From NCBI RefSeq assembly GCF_020387415.1, contig NZ_JAGWCB010000020.1:337563-401562 (forward strand): a DNA stretch of 64,000 nucleotides, read 5' to 3'. The translations under genes and the position numbers were made by a program. Positions 35,419-44,796 of this stretch are shown piece after piece. Numbering within the stretch: the first letter of the stretch is position 1; each line of letters opens with the position of its first letter. The notes beneath the pieces are model-generated. The model saw nothing but the letters and a program-made list of their open reading frames with translations. It had not been told where the DNA came from and searched no databases. The DNA is from Ideonella benzenivorans. Lineage in GTDB: Bacteria > Pseudomonadota > Gammaproteobacteria > Burkholderiales > Burkholderiaceae_C.

Positions 35419-36930
35419 TCAGTCGTCGACCGCCGGCGGCGTGCGTTCCTGGCTGCGCACCATGCCGTAGCGGGCCAGCGTGGCCTGGCGGGCCTGGGCA
35501 TGGTCCACCAGCGGCAGCGGGTAGTCGCTGCCCAGGCGCACGCCCGCCTCGGCCAGCTCCAGCGGCTTGGCCAGCCAGGGGGCGTGCAGCGCGCTGGCCG
35601 GCAACGCGGCCAGTTCGGGCACGTAGCGGCGGATGAATTTGCCCTCGGGGTCGAACTTCTCGCTCTGCGTCACCGGGTTGAAGATGCGGAACCAGGGCTG
35701 GGCGTCGCAGCCGGTGGAGGCGGCCCACTGCCAGCCGCCGCTGTTGGCCGCCAGGTCGAAGTCGTTCAGGTGCAGGGCGAACCAGGCCTCGCCGCGGCGC
35801 CAGTCGATGCCCAGGTCCTTGACCAGAAAGCTGGCGCTCACCATGCGCAGCCGGTTGTGCATGTAGCCGGTGCGGGCCAGCTGGCGCATCGCCGCATCCA
35901 CCAGCGGGTAGCCGGTCCGGCCCTGGCACCAGGCCTCGAAATGGGCGTCCGCAGTCTTGCCGTGGGCCCAGTGGAGCGCGTCGTACTCGCGCTTGAAGGC
36001 ATGGCCCACCACATGCGGGTGGTGGTGCAGGATCTGGTGGTAGAAGTCGCGCCAGATCAGTTCCGAGAGCCAGACCGTCGCGCCGCGCGAGCCGCCTGCC
36101 ATGCGCTGCCAGGCTTCGCGGACCAAACGCCGGATCGAGATCGTGCCAAAGCGCAGATGGGTGCTGAGGTAGCTGGGACCCTTGACGGCCGGAAAGTCCC
36201 GCGCCTGGTCGTAGGCGTCGATGCGGTCGAGGAAGTCGGCCAGCATTTCCTTGGCCCCAGCGGTGCCGGAGGGCAGGCGCAGCGTGTGCAGGTCGGTGCG
36301 CTGGAAATCGATGTTCTGCAGCTCCGGCACCCCGGCCGGCGGCCCCAGCTCGGCCTGGGGCCAGGGCGCCAGCGCCGCAGCGTGGCGAGCCACCGGGTAG
36401 GGCTTCAGATAGAAGGGGTCGAGCTTCTTCAGCCAGGCGTTCTTGTAGGGCGTGAAGACCGAGAACGGGGTGCCGCTGGCGGTCATCACCTCGGCGCGCT
36501 CGCACACCACATGGTCCTTGCTGGTGTAGAACGAGATGTCCTCGTCGGCCAGATGGCCCAGCACGGCACTGTCGCGGGCCAACGCGTCGGGTTCGTCGTC
36601 GTGGTTGGCGAACACGGCCTGCACCCGCAGCTGCCGGGCGAGGGCCGGCACCACCTGGCAGGCCGGGCCGTGACGCACGATCAGCCCCACGCCCTCCACC
36701 CCATGGGACAGGCCCAGGGCGCGCAGTTGGCCGTCCAGGTCGGCCAGGCTGTCGCGGATGAACTCCACCCGCCGGTCCTGCCGGGGCAGGGGGGCCAGGA
36801 TGTCGGTGTCGAACACGAACAGGCAGAACACCTGGCGGGCGGCCCGGCAGGCGGCATGGAGTGCCGCATGGTCCTCGGCACGCAGATCGCGCCGGAACCA
36901 GACCAGCGCACGGTCGAAACGGGTCGTCAT
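35419..36930 (-). CDS. phrB: Deoxyribodipyrimidine photolyase
   Basis: Light-driven repair of UV-induced cyclobutane dimers. The 503-residue class I photolyase has an N-terminal antenna domain (LVWFRRDLRAEDHAAL) and a C-terminal FAD domain with STHLRFGTISIRR, WLSELIWRDFYHQIL, GRTGYPLVDAAMRQL, HNRLRMVSASFLVKDL and WQWAASTGCDAQPWFRIF. Convergent with the diguanylate cyclase gene (6-bp gap) and divergent from algH. Confidence 0.94.
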   Translation of the reverse strand: MTTRFDRALVWFRRDLRAEDHAALHAACRAARQVFCLFVFDTDILAPLPRQDRRVEFIRDSLADLDGQLRALGLSHGVEGVGLIVRHGPACQVVPALARQLRVQAVFANHDDEPDALARDSAVLGHLADEDISFYTSKDHVVCERAEVMTASGTPFSVFTPYKNAWLKKLDPFYLKPYPVARHAAALAPWPQAELGPPAGVPELQNIDFQRTDLHTLRLPSGTAGAKEMLADFLDRIDAYDQARDFPAVKGPSYLSTHLRFGTISIRRLVREAWQRMAGGSRGATVWLSELIWRDFYHQILHHHPHVVGHAFKREYDALHWAHGKTADAHFEAWCQGRTGYPLVDAAMRQLARTGYMHNRLRMVSASFLVKDLGIDWRRGEAWFALHLNDFDLAANSGGWQWAASTGCDAQPWFRIFNPVTQSEKFDPEGKFIRRYVPELAALPASALHAPWLAKPLELAEAGVRLGSDYPLPLVDHAQARQATLARYGMVRSQERTPPAVDD

Positions 36931-36976
36931 GGCGTGAGTGTCGCGGTGAATCGTCCGCCAGGCGAGAGGGCTGAAA

Positions 36977-36982
36977 TAGAAT
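36977..36982 (+). promoter_or_regulatory. Candidate -10 element immediately before algH
   Basis: TAGAAT (five of six to consensus) ends eight bases before ATG 36990 and overlaps the alternative ATG 36981. If used, transcription would begin at or next to the algH start codon, giving a leaderless or nearly leaderless message. No good -35 is visible 16-18 bp upstream, so confidence is limited. Confidence 0.35.
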
Positions 36983-36989
36983 GCGCGCC

Positions 36990-37571
36990 ATGGCGGCGGA
37001 CGGCATCAACCTCACCAACCAGTTCCTGATCGCGATGCCAGGCATGGCGGACGATCGCTTTGCTGGCGCCGTGGTCTACCTGTGCGAGCACAACGACCAG
37101 GGGGCGCTGGGGCTGGTGGTGAACAAGCCGGTGGACATCAACCTGGGCGAGTTGTTCGAGAAGATCGACCTCAGCCTGGAGGACACGGCGCTGGCCGGCC
37201 AGCCGGTGTATTTCGGCGGCCCGGTGCAGACCGAGCGGGGCTTTGTCCTGCACGACGCCGGTCCGGCCGACGAGGCCGAGGCCTACAACTCCACCCTGAC
37301 CGTGCCCGAAGGCCTGGCCATGACCACCAGCAAGGACGTGCTGGAGGCCATCGCCCGTGGCGAAGGCCCCAAGCGGGTGCTGGTCACCCTGGGCTACAGC
37401 GGCTGGGGGGCGGGGCAGCTGGAGGATGAGCTGGGCCGCAACGGCTGGCTGACCGTCCAGGCCGATCCGCGCATCATCTTCGACACCCCGGTGGACGAGC
37501 GCTATGCGCAGGCCCTGGCGCTGCTGGGCATCGATCCGCGCATGCTCTCGCAGGAAGCGGGGCACGCATGA
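36990..37571 (+). CDS. algH: YqgE/AlgH family protein
   Basis: A 193-residue protein of the conserved YqgE/AlgH family (INLTNQFLIAMPGMAD, then CEHNDQGALGLVVNKP, YFGGPV, GYSGWGAGQLEDE). Its biochemical role is unsettled; AlgH was linked to alginate regulation in Pseudomonas, and the family is usually next to ruvX, as here. ATG 36990 is preferred (MAADGINL); ATG 36981 would add three residues and overlaps a -10-like element. Its end overlaps ruvX by four bases. Confidence 0.9.
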   Translation: MAADGINLTNQFLIAMPGMADDRFAGAVVYLCEHNDQGALGLVVNKPVDINLGELFEKIDLSLEDTALAGQPVYFGGPVQTERGFVLHDAGPADEAEAYNSTLTVPEGLAMTTSKDVLEAIARGEGPKRVLVTLGYSGWGAGQLEDELGRNGWLTVQADPRIIFDTPVDERYAQALALLGIDPRMLSQEAGHA

Positions 37572-37975
37572 GCATGGGTGGCACGTCCACCTCGTCGTTC
37601 CTGGCGTTTGATTTTGGTGAGAAGCGGGTGGGGGTGGCCACCGGCTCCAGCCTGATGCGCCAGGGCCAGCCGCTGCGCACCGTGGCGGCCCAGGGCGATG
37701 CCCGGTTTGCTGCCATCGCCGACCTGATTGCGCAATGGCAACCCGACGCGCTGGTGGTGGGCGTACCGTTCCATCCCGATGGCGCTGAGCATGACAACAC
37801 CCGCCGGGCACGCAAGTTCGCGCGCCAGTTGCATGGGCGTTTCCATCTGCCCGTGCACGAGGTGGACGAGCGCTACACCACCACCGAGGCGCTGGCCGCC
37901 GGCGCGGCCGATGCCGACGCCGCCTCGGCCGCCCTCATTCTTGACCAGTTCTTCCGGGAGCACCCCACCCCATGA
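37568..37975 (+). CDS. ruvX: Putative pre-16S rRNA nuclease / Holliday-junction resolvase YqgF
   Basis: A 135-residue RNase H-fold nuclease. Family motifs: FLAFDFGEKRVGVATG (first catalytic Asp), LVVGVPFHPDG, VDERYTTTEA and the last catalytic acid in DAASAALILDQFF. Involved in 16S rRNA 5'-end maturation in E. coli. Overlaps algH and pyrR by four bases on either side, so these genes form one translationally coupled operon. Confidence 0.93.
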   Translation: MSMGGTSTSSFLAFDFGEKRVGVATGSSLMRQGQPLRTVAAQGDARFAAIADLIAQWQPDALVVGVPFHPDGAEHDNTRRARKFARQLHGRFHLPVHEVDERYTTTEALAAGAADADAASAALILDQFFREHPTP

Positions 37976-38475
37976 GCAGCCTGTCCCTTGATGCCGAGGC
38001 CCTGTACGTTGAACTGCGGCAGGGCGTCAAAAGCCTGCTGAAGCCCGACCTGTCGCTGGTGGGCATCTGGTCCGGAGGGGCTTGGCTGGCCGAGCGCCTG
38101 CAGGCCGACCTGGGCCTGCCCGGCGAGCATGGCGTGATCTCCAGCACCTTGCATCGGGATGACTTCGGTGCGCGCGGCCTGGCCAGCACCGCCGATGCCA
38201 CCCATCTGCCGTTCGCCATTGATGGCCGGCACATCCTGCTGATCGACGACGTGCTCTACACCGGGCGCACCATCCGCGCGGTCATCAACGAGCTGTTCGA
38301 CTTCGGCCGGCCCGCCAGCGTGCAGCTGGCGGTGCTGGTGGATCGGGGCGGGCGTGAGCTGCCGATTCAGCCGGCGTTCGCGGCCGCCCGCGTGACGCTG
38401 CCGGCGGCCCAGCGCCTGTCGCTGGCCCGCACCGACGGCAGCGCCTTCACCTTCACCCTCCAAGAGGAGCACTGA
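37972..38475 (+). CDS. pyrR: PyrR bifunctional regulator / uracil phosphoribosyltransferase
   Basis: A 167-residue phosphoribosyltransferase with the PRPP-binding motif ILLIDDVLYTGRT (about residues 82-94) and VDRGGRELPI, both typical of PyrR. In Bacillus PyrR attenuates pyr mRNA; in Proteobacteria upstream of pyrB it may act mainly as an enzyme. No attenuator is visible because the upstream gene overlaps by four bases. Its TGA abuts the pyrB ATG. Confidence 0.93.
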   Translation: MSSLSLDAEALYVELRQGVKSLLKPDLSLVGIWSGGAWLAERLQADLGLPGEHGVISSTLHRDDFGARGLASTADATHLPFAIDGRHILLIDDVLYTGRTIRAVINELFDFGRPASVQLAVLVDRGGRELPIQPAFAAARVTLPAAQRLSLARTDGSAFTFTLQEEH

Positions 38476-39438
38476 ATGCTCTCCAAGCGCAATCCGCAGC
38501 TCAACCAGCACGGCGAGCTGATCCACTTGCTGACCACCGAGGGCCTGCCCCGGGACGTCATCACGCAGATCCTGGACACGGCCGGGACCTTCCTGTCCGT
38601 CAACGACCGCGAGATCAAGAAGGTGCCGCTGCTGCGCGGCAAGAGCGTGTTCAACCTGTTCTTCGAGAACAGCACCCGCACCCGCACCACCTTCGAGATC
38701 GCGGCCAAGCGCCTGTCGGCCGACGTGGTCAACCTGGACATCGCCAAGTCCAGCACCGCCAAGGGCGAGACCCTGCTGGACACGGTGGCCAACCTCTCGG
38801 CCATGCACGCCGACATGTTCGTGGTGCGCCACAGCGAATCGGGCGCGCCCTACCTGATCGCCCAGCACTGCGCGCCGCATGTGCACGTGGTCAACGCCGG
38901 TGACGGCCGCCATGCCCACCCCACCCAGGGGCTGCTGGACATGTACACGATCCGCCACTTCAAGAAGGACTTCACCAACCTGTCGGTGGCCATCGTCGGT
39001 GACATCGTGCACTCGCGCGTGGCGCGCTCGGACATCCATGCGCTCACCACGCTGGGCGTGCCCGACATCCGCGCCGTCGGCCCCAAGACCCTGGTGCCGG
39101 GCGACCTGGCCGGCATGGGGGTGCGGGTCTGCCGCGACCTGGCCGAAGGCATCCGCGGCGCCGACGTGATCATCATGCTGCGCCTGCAGAACGAGCGCAT
39201 GAGCGGCGCGATGCTGCCCAGCGCCGGCGAATATTTCAAGACTTACGGCCTGACCGACGAGAAGCTGGCCCTGGCCAAGCCCGATGCCATCGTGATGCAC
39301 CCGGGCCCGATCAACCGCGGCGTCGAGATCGACTCGCCGGTGGCCGATGGCACCCACAGCGTGATCCTGCCCCAGGTCACCTTCGGCATCGCTGTGCGCA
39401 TGGCGGCGATGTCCATCATCGCGGGGAACGAAGCATGA
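38476..39438 (+). CDS. pyrB: Aspartate carbamoyltransferase, catalytic subunit
   Basis: Condenses carbamoyl phosphate with aspartate in pyrimidine synthesis. The 320 residues show the carbamoyl-phosphate site [31 protein letters not shown], the aspartate loop LRLQNERM and the C-terminal [12 protein letters not shown]. No pyrI regulatory subunit is nearby; instead a dihydroorotase-like pyrC' follows with a four-base overlap, as in the Pseudomonas-type dodecameric ATCase. Confidence 0.96.
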   Translation: MLSKRNPQLNQHGELIHLLTTEGLPRDVITQILDTAGTFLSVNDREIKKVPLLRGKSVFNLFFENSTRTRTTFEIAAKRLSADVVNLDIAKSSTAKGETLLDTVANLSAMHADMFVVRHSESGAPYLIAQHCAPHVHVVNAGDGRHAHPTQGLLDMYTIRHFKKDFTNLSVAIVGDIVHSRVARSDIHALTTLGVPDIRAVGPKTLVPGDLAGMGVRVCRDLAEGIRGADVIIMLRLQNERMSGAMLPSAGEYFKTYGLTDEKLALAKPDAIVMHPGPINRGVEIDSPVADGTHSVILPQVTFGIAVRMAAMSIIAGNEA

Positions 39439-40742
39439 AAGTCCTGATTCGCAACGGCCGTGTGGTGAACCCGGCCACCGGCCGCGACGAGCGCGCCGAC
39501 ATCGCCGTGGCCTCGGGCCGCATCCGCAGCATCGGCGGCATCGCCGCCGACTTCACGCCCGACCGCATCCTCGAGGCCGAGGGCTGCGTGGTGTCGCCCG
39601 GCCTGGTGGACCTCTCGGCTCGCCTGCGCGAGCCCGGCCACGAGCACGAAGGCATGCTGGAGAGCGAGCTCAACGCCGCGGCCGCCGGGGGCGTGACCAG
39701 CTTGGTCTGCCCGCCCGACACCGACCCGGCCTTGGACGAACCCGGTCTGGTGGACATGCTGAAGTTCCGCGCCCGCAAGCTGAGCCTGTGCCGCTTGTTC
39801 CCGCTGGGGGCGCTGACCCGCGGCCTGGCCGGCGAGACGCTGACCGAGATGGTTGAGCTGACGGAGTCCGGCTGCGTGGGCTTTTCGCAGGCGGAAACGC
39901 CGGTCCGCGACACCATGGTGTTGCTGCGTGCGATGCAATACGCCTCCACCCACCACTACCCGGTGTGGCTGCGGCCGCAGGACGCCTGCCTGGGTTCCGG
40001 CGTGGCGGCCAGTGGGGCGGTGGCCACGCGGCTGGGCCTGTCGGGCGTGCCGGTGGCCGCCGAGACCATCGCGCTGCACACCCTGTTCGAGCTGACGCGC
40101 GCCACCGGCGCCCGGGTCCACCTGTGCCGCCTGTCCAGCGCGGCCGGCGTGGCCCTGCTGCGCCAGGCCAAGGCCGAGGGCCTGCCGGTCACGGCCGATG
40201 TCAGCATCAACTCGCTGCATTTGACCGATGTGGACATCGGCTACTTCAACTCGGCCATGCGCCTGAACCCGGTGCTGCGTCAGCAGGCCGACCGCGACGC
40301 ACTGCGCGCCGGCCTGGCCGACGGCACCATCGACGCGCTGGTGTCTGACCACACCCCGGTGGACTCGGACGCCAAGACCGTGCCCTTCGCCGAGGCTGAA
40401 CCCGGTGGCACTGGCCTGGAACTGCTGCTGAGCCTGGCGCTCAAATGGGGCCAGGACAGCGGCCTGTCGCTGGCCGAGACCCTGGCGCGCATCACCAGCA
40501 AGCCGGTGCAGGTGCTGGGCGAATCGCTGGGCTCGCTGGCCGGCAGCGCCGGGCAGATCGTCGAGGGCGGCGTGGCCGACCTCTGCGTGTTCGACCCCAG
40601 CGCCGTCTGGCAGGTCAGCCCGGGCATCCTGAAGAGCCGCGGCAAGTCCACGCCCTTCGAGTTCAGCCACAGCGGCATGGCGCTGCCGGGCCGGGTGCGC
40701 GCCACGCTGGTGGCCGGCACGGTGGCCTACCAGGCCAGCTGA
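39435..40742 (+). CDS. pyrC: Dihydroorotase-like PyrC' (probably non-catalytic ATCase partner)
   Basis: A 435-residue amidohydrolase-fold protein overlapping pyrB by ATGA. The fold and the landmark LREPG are present, but the metal-binding HxH that precedes it in active dihydroorotases is replaced by S61-A-R63 ([11 protein letters not shown]). The TPHHL-type His segment reads SINSL (about 257-261). The later SDHTP motif is kept. Loss of several metal ligands is the hallmark of the inactive PyrC'/PyrX subunits that stabilise PyrB in Pseudomonas. A true dihydroorotase should therefore be encoded elsewhere. Family membership is certain; inactivity is inferred from residues. Confidence 0.9.
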   Translation: MKVLIRNGRVVNPATGRDERADIAVASGRIRSIGGIAADFTPDRILEAEGCVVSPGLVDLSARLREPGHEHEGMLESELNAAAAGGVTSLVCPPDTDPALDEPGLVDMLKFRARKLSLCRLFPLGALTRGLAGETLTEMVELTESGCVGFSQAETPVRDTMVLLRAMQYASTHHYPVWLRPQDACLGSGVAASGAVATRLGLSGVPVAAETIALHTLFELTRATGARVHLCRLSSAAGVALLRQAKAEGLPVTADVSINSLHLTDVDIGYFNSAMRLNPVLRQQADRDALRAGLADGTIDALVSDHTPVDSDAKTVPFAEAEPGGTGLELLLSLALKWGQDSGLSLAETLARITSKPVQVLGESLGSLAGSAGQIVEGGVADLCVFDPSAVWQVSPGILKSRGKSTPFEFSHSGMALPGRVRATLVAGTVAYQAS

Positions 40743-40746
40743 TTCC

Positions 40747-41508
40747 GTGCTGCGTTCCTTGTTGGGGCTGCCGCTGACGCTCTGGCGTCTGGGGCGGCTG
40801 GCGCTGCATTTGCTGCACGGCATGGCGATGGTGGCGCTGCGCTTTCGCACCCTGGATGCCAGGGGGCGCCAGCCTTATGTGCAGTGGTGGAGCGCCAAGC
40901 TGATCCGCCTGATCGGCGCGCGGTTGGAGCTGCAGGGCGGGCCGCGCGCTGGCGCCACGCTGTTCATCGCCAACCATGTGTCCTGGCTGGACATCGCCAG
41001 CATCCACGCGGCCTGTCCGCAGGCCCGCTTCGTCTCGAAGGCGGACGTGCAGCGCTGGCCGCTGCTGGGCTGGCTGATTCGCCATGTGGGCACGCTGTTC
41101 ATCGAGCGTGAGCGCAAACGCGATGCGCTGCGGGTGGTGCACCAGATGGCCGAGGCGCTGCGTCAGGGGGATTCGGTGGCCGTGTTCCCGGAGGGCACCA
41201 CCGGCGCGGGGCCGCTGCTGCTGCCCTTCCATGCCAACCTGCTGCAGGCGGCGATTGCGGTTGAAAAGCCGATCCAGCCCATCGTGCTGCGCTACAGCGA
41301 GCCGGGCCAGGCCTTCGGCAGCACGGCGCCCTACATTGGCGACGCCACCTTGATCGGCAGCATCTGGCGCATCGTCAGCGCGCGGGGGCTGACGGTGCAT
41401 GTGACCTTCCTGCCGGCCGTGGGCAGCACCCATGCGGACCGGCGGGCGCTGGGCGAGCATCTGCACGCGCAGATCCAGGCCCAGCTCGATCAGGCCGTCC
41501 CGGCCTGA
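40747..41508 (+). CDS. 1-acyl-glycerol-3-phosphate acyltransferase (PlsC family)
   Basis: Membrane-bound acyltransferase of phospholipid synthesis or lipid remodelling. The 253 residues start at GTG 40747, four bases after the pyrC' stop codon. An N-terminal hydrophobic helix (about 5-28) precedes the catalytic HX4D motif NHVSWLDIA (about 77-85), a lysophosphatidate-binding FPEGTTGAG (about 150) and an IQPIVLRY segment. Substrate could be lysophosphatidate or an ornithine-lipid precursor. Confidence 0.9.
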   Translation: MLRSLLGLPLTLWRLGRLALHLLHGMAMVALRFRTLDARGRQPYVQWWSAKLIRLIGARLELQGGPRAGATLFIANHVSWLDIASIHAACPQARFVSKADVQRWPLLGWLIRHVGTLFIERERKRDALRVVHQMAEALRQGDSVAVFPEGTTGAGPLLLPFHANLLQAAIAVEKPIQPIVLRYSEPGQAFGSTAPYIGDATLIGSIWRIVSARGLTVHVTFLPAVGSTHADRRALGEHLHAQIQAQLDQAVPA

Positions 41509-41530
41509 TCGGCGTGGTTCCAAGGGGCGC

Positions 41531-42274
41531 TCAGGCCTTGCCCTGGCTGGCCACCGCGGCGGCGGCCTTCGCCGCGGCTTCGGCGTCGCACAGGTAGTAG
41601 TGGCGGATCGGCTTCAGGTCCGCGTCCAGCTCATAGACCAGCGGAATGCCGTTGGGGATGTTCACGCCGACGATGTCCTGGTCGCTGATGCCGTCCAGGT
41701 ACTTCACCAGCGCGCGGATCGAATTGCCGTGCGCCGAGATGACCACGCGCTGGCCACTTTGGATCGTCGGGGCCAGCAGCTCGTTCCAGCAGGGCAGCAC
41801 GCGGGCCACCGTGTCCTTCAGGCATTCGGTCAGCGGCACCTGCTCGGGCTGCAGCTTGGCGTAGCGCGGGTCCTGGCGCTGCCCGCGCGGGTCGTCGGCC
41901 TCCAGGGCGGGCGGCGGCACGTCGTAGCTGCGGCGCCAGATCAGCACCTGCTCGTCACCGTACTGCTTGGCCATGTCGCCCTTGTTCAGGCCCTGCAGGC
42001 CGCCGTAGTGGCGCTCGTTCAGGCGCCAGTCCTTGACCACCGGCAGCCAGATGCGGTCCATTTCTTCCAGGCAGTAGTTCAGCGTGTGGATCGCGCGCTT
42101 GAGCACCGAGGTGAAGGCGATGTCGAAGTCGTAGCCCTCGGCCTTCAGCAGCTTGCCGGCGGCCATCGCCTGGGCGATGCCGGTGGGGGTCAGCTCCACA
42201 TCGGTCCAGCCGGTGAAGCGGTTTTCCAGGTTCCAGGTCGATTCGCCGTGGCGGATCAGCACGAGCTTGTACAT
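41531..42274 (-). CDS. gpmA: 2,3-bisphosphoglycerate-dependent phosphoglycerate mutase
   Basis: Glycolytic interconversion of 3- and 2-phosphoglycerate. ATG 42274 ([20 protein letters not shown]) begins with the phosphohistidine RHGES; the longer open frame is not family-like. The 247 residues include [29 protein letters not shown], the second catalytic His in [11 protein letters not shown] and [12 protein letters not shown]. The C-terminus is an Ala/Lys tail. Divergent from the rhodanese gene. Confidence 0.95.
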   Translation of the reverse strand: MYKLVLIRHGESTWNLENRFTGWTDVELTPTGIAQAMAAGKLLKAEGYDFDIAFTSVLKRAIHTLNYCLEEMDRIWLPVVKDWRLNERHYGGLQGLNKGDMAKQYGDEQVLIWRRSYDVPPPALEADDPRGQRQDPRYAKLQPEQVPLTECLKDTVARVLPCWNELLAPTIQSGQRVVISAHGNSIRALVKYLDGISDQDIVGVNIPNGIPLVYELDADLKPIRHYYLCDAEAAAKAAAAVASQGKA

Positions 42275-42359
42275 GGCCTTCAGGGCTGCGCGGCGGCAGC
42301 GCGGTTTGGGGTTCAAGACAGCGGCCTGCAGCGGGCGGGCGCTGGGGAAAAAGCCCTCA

Positions 42360-42369
42360 ATTCTATAAT
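42360..42369. promoter_or_regulatory. Overlapping divergent -10 elements, gpmA and rhodanese
   Basis: The 10-bp string ATTCTATAAT contains a perfect plus-strand TATAAT (42364-42369) facing the rhodanese gene and a minus-strand TAGAAT (42365-42360) facing gpmA. Both -35 regions are weak. The two genes probably share a compact divergent promoter in which only one polymerase can bind at a time. Confidence 0.5.
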
Positions 42370-42406
42370 CCGCCGGCTTTTTCACAGACCCTTGGAATCC
42401 TCTCCC

Positions 42407-42835
42407 ATGAGCAGCAACGTGCAATTCCTGATCGACAACTGGGTGCTGGTGGCGGCAGCGGCCGTGTCCGGCGGCATGCTGCTGCGCCAGTCGCTGGCCG
42501 GCGGCTCCGGCGCCGGCGTCAGCCCCGACGAAGCGGTGCGGTTGATGAACCGCGAGAAGGCGGCCGTGATCGACGTCTGCGAGCCCGGCGAGTTCGCCGC
42601 CGGCCATGTGGTGGGCTCGCGCAGCATTCCGCTGGGCACGCTGGACGCGGCCCAGAACCTGCCGGCCAACAAGGAGCAGCCGGTGATCGTGGTGTGTGCC
42701 TCGGGCATGCGCGCCACCCGGGCCGCGGCCCTGCTGCGCAAGAAGGGCTATGCCCAGGCCCAGGTGCTGCGTGGCGGCATGAAGGCCTGGCGCGAAGCCG
42801 GCCTGCCGGTCGAGGCCGGCGCCAAGGGCAAGTGA
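42407..42835 (+). CDS. Membrane-anchored rhodanese-like sulfurtransferase
   Basis: A 142-residue single-domain rhodanese with an N-terminal membrane helix (about 12-28, [15 protein letters not shown]). The active-site loop CASGMRATR carries the catalytic Cys (about residue 100); [18 protein letters not shown] is the N-terminal rhodanese signature and [16 protein letters not shown] the C-terminal one. Followed by grxC and secB, as in other betaproteobacteria. Confidence 0.92.
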   Translation: MSSNVQFLIDNWVLVAAAAVSGGMLLRQSLAGGSGAGVSPDEAVRLMNREKAAVIDVCEPGEFAAGHVVGSRSIPLGTLDAAQNLPANKEQPVIVVCASGMRATRAAALLRKKGYAQAQVLRGGMKAWREAGLPVEAGAKGK

Positions 42836-42945
42836 GCCTTGGGGGCCTGGCCGGGTACGGGCTGGGGTAAGAGCCCCTGAGCCGGCAGGCCTTTGGGCGC
42901 GAGCCGACAATTGGCGCCTGTCCGATGCGAAGGAGCGAGTTCGCC

Positions 42946-43206
42946 ATGAACAAGGTGCTGATGTACACCACCCAGGTCTGCCCCTACTGCCTGCGCGCCA
43001 AGGCGTTGCTCAAGCAGCGTGGTGTCGAGGCGATCGAGGAGGTCCGGGTCGATCTGGACCCGGCCCAGCGTGAGGCCATGATGGCCCGCACCGGCCGTCG
43101 CACCGTGCCACAGATCTTCATCGGCGAGACCCATGTTGGCGGCTGCGACGACCTGATGGCGTTGGACCAGCGCGGCGGCCTGATGCCGCTGTTGCAGAGC
43201 GCCTGA
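42946..43206 (+). CDS. grxC: Glutaredoxin 3
   Basis: Small dithiol glutaredoxin of 86 residues, with active site CPYC in [16 protein letters not shown] and the glutathione-binding TVPQIFIG and GGCDDL. The start is ATG 42946, preceded by AAGGAG. Reduces protein disulfides and mixed disulfides with glutathione, and can serve ribonucleotide reductase. Between rhodanese and secB. Confidence 0.95.
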   Translation: MNKVLMYTTQVCPYCLRAKALLKQRGVEAIEEVRVDLDPAQREAMMARTGRRTVPQIFIGETHVGGCDDLMALDQRGGLMPLLQSA

Positions 43207-43237
43207 GCCGGGTCACGGGGGCGCCATGCCCCTGCGC

Positions 43238-43243
43238 CATAAT
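43238..43243 (+). promoter_or_regulatory. Candidate -10 element of secB
   Basis: CATAAT lies 60 bp before the secB start in the grxC-secB gap. No convincing -35 is visible at the usual distance, so this is only a candidate. Confidence 0.3.
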
Positions 43244-43303
43244 CTGCGGCCACAGGGCCTGCCCCCATCCCGGTGGCGGGCCCGGTTTCTCTGAAAGACA
43301 CCC

Positions 43304-43759
43304 ATGGCCGATCAAGATCAGAACCCCGTGTTCCAGCTGCAGCGCGTCTACCTGAAGGACCTGTCGCTGGAGCAACCGAACTCGCCGCAGATCCTGCTGG
43401 AACAACAGCAGCCGCAGGTCGACATCCAGCTCAACATGGGCGCCGAGCCGATCGCCGAAGGCGTCTATGAAGTGACCGTGACGGCCACCGTGACGACCAC
43501 CGTGGGCGACCGCGCGCTGTTCCTGGTCGAGGCCAAGCAGGCCGGCATCTTCGAGATCCGCAACGTGCCGCAGGACCAGCTGCAGCTGCTGGTCGGCGTG
43601 GCCTGCCCGCAGACCCTGCACCCCTACCTGCGCGCCATCGTGTCGGATGTCTGCATCCGTGCCGGCTTCCCGCCCATCCTGCTGCCGGAAGTGAACTTCC
43701 AGGCCATGCTGGAAGCCCAGCAGGCCCAGGCGGCGGGCGGCGAAGGCGCGCCCAACTGA
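43304..43759 (+). CDS. secB: Protein-export chaperone SecB
   Basis: Tetrameric cytosolic chaperone that keeps preproteins unfolded and hands them to SecA. The 151 residues show [19 protein letters not shown] at the N-terminus, [15 protein letters not shown] and [15 protein letters not shown]. The gene lies between grxC and gpsA, the classical order. Confidence 0.96.
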   Translation: MADQDQNPVFQLQRVYLKDLSLEQPNSPQILLEQQQPQVDIQLNMGAEPIAEGVYEVTVTATVTTTVGDRALFLVEAKQAGIFEIRNVPQDQLQLLVGVACPQTLHPYLRAIVSDVCIRAGFPPILLPEVNFQAMLEAQQAQAAGGEGAPN

Positions 43760-43785
43760 GCCGCTGACTCCCGCTGAGCAAGGGC

Positions 43786-44778
43786 ATGCGCATTTCGGTA
43801 CTGGGGGCTGGCGCCTGGGGCACCGCGCTGGCGATTGCCGCGGCACGCCACCACGCGGTGACGCTGTGGGCGCGGAATGCGGCCCAGGCCCAGGCCATGG
43901 CGGCCGAGCGCTGCAACACGCGCTACCTGCCGCGGCATGCCTTCCCGGACGCCTTGCAGCCCACGGCCGATTGGGGCGAGGCCCTGGCGGCCGGGCAGGG
44001 CGATGGCCTGTATGTGATCGCCACCCCGATGGCGGCACTGCGGGCCACCTTGGCGCAGCTGCCGCACGACGCGCGGGTGCTGTGGCTGTGCAAGGGCTTT
44101 GAAGCCGGTACCGGGCGGCTGGGGCACCAGATCGCCCGGGAGGTGCAGCCCAAGGCGCAGTGTGGCGTGCTGTCCGGCCCGTCCTTCGCGCAGGAAGTGG
44201 CCGCTGGCCAGCCCACCGCGCTGGTGGCGGCCAGCATGGATGCCGAGCTGCCCCATCTGGCGGTGCAGGCCTTCCACAGCGGCACGCTGCGGGTCTACAT
44301 GTCCACCGATCCGGTGGGCGTGGAGGTCGGCGGGGCCGTCAAGAACGTGCTGGCGATCGCCACCGGCATCGCCGACGGCATGTCACTGGGGTTGAACGCC
44401 CGGGCCGCGCTGATCACCCGCGGGCTGGCCGAGATGACCCGGCTGGGCGTGGCCATGGGCGCGCAGGCCGAGACCTTCATGGGCCTGACCGGCCTGGGCG
44501 ATCTGGTGCTGACGGCCACCGGCCATTTGTCGCGCAACCGCCAGGTGGGGCTGGCGCTGGCCGAGGGGCTGACGCTGGAACAGGCGCTGGCCCGGCTGGG
44601 CCATGTGGCCGAAGGCGTCTACAGCGCCGCCACGGTGGTGGCGCGGGCCCGCGCGCTGGGCGTGGAAATGCCGCTGGCCGAGGCCGTCAACGACGTGCTG
44701 CAGGGGCATTTGCAGCCGCTGGAGGCGGTGCACCGCCTGATGCAGCGCGACGCCCGGATGGAAGCCGAAGGCTTCTGA
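43786..44778 (+). CDS. gpsA: Glycerol-3-phosphate dehydrogenase [NAD(P)+]
   Basis: Makes sn-glycerol-3-phosphate from dihydroxyacetone phosphate for phospholipid synthesis. The 330 residues include the Rossmann loop [24 protein letters not shown], the catalytic Lys in [17 protein letters not shown] and the C-terminal [13 protein letters not shown]. Starts 26 bases after secB. Confidence 0.95.
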   Translation: MRISVLGAGAWGTALAIAAARHHAVTLWARNAAQAQAMAAERCNTRYLPRHAFPDALQPTADWGEALAAGQGDGLYVIATPMAALRATLAQLPHDARVLWLCKGFEAGTGRLGHQIAREVQPKAQCGVLSGPSFAQEVAAGQPTALVAASMDAELPHLAVQAFHSGTLRVYMSTDPVGVEVGGAVKNVLAIATGIADGMSLGLNARAALITRGLAEMTRLGVAMGAQAETFMGLTGLGDLVLTATGHLSRNRQVGLALAEGLTLEQALARLGHVAEGVYSAATVVARARALGVEMPLAEAVNDVLQGHLQPLEAVHRLMQRDARMEAEGF

Positions 44779-44796
44779 GGCCCGGTGGGCCGCCGT

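Noticed and set aside
37930..37975. Possible PyrR-dependent attenuator before pyrR-pyrB
   Set aside because: ruvX and pyrR overlap by four bases and pyrR abuts pyrB, leaving no leader for an anti-terminator structure.
42836..42929. Possible CRISPR, tRNA or small RNA in the intergenic gaps
   Set aside because: I looked for regular spacers, cloverleaf-compatible arms and CCA ends in the gaps of the window and found none that hold up by eye.
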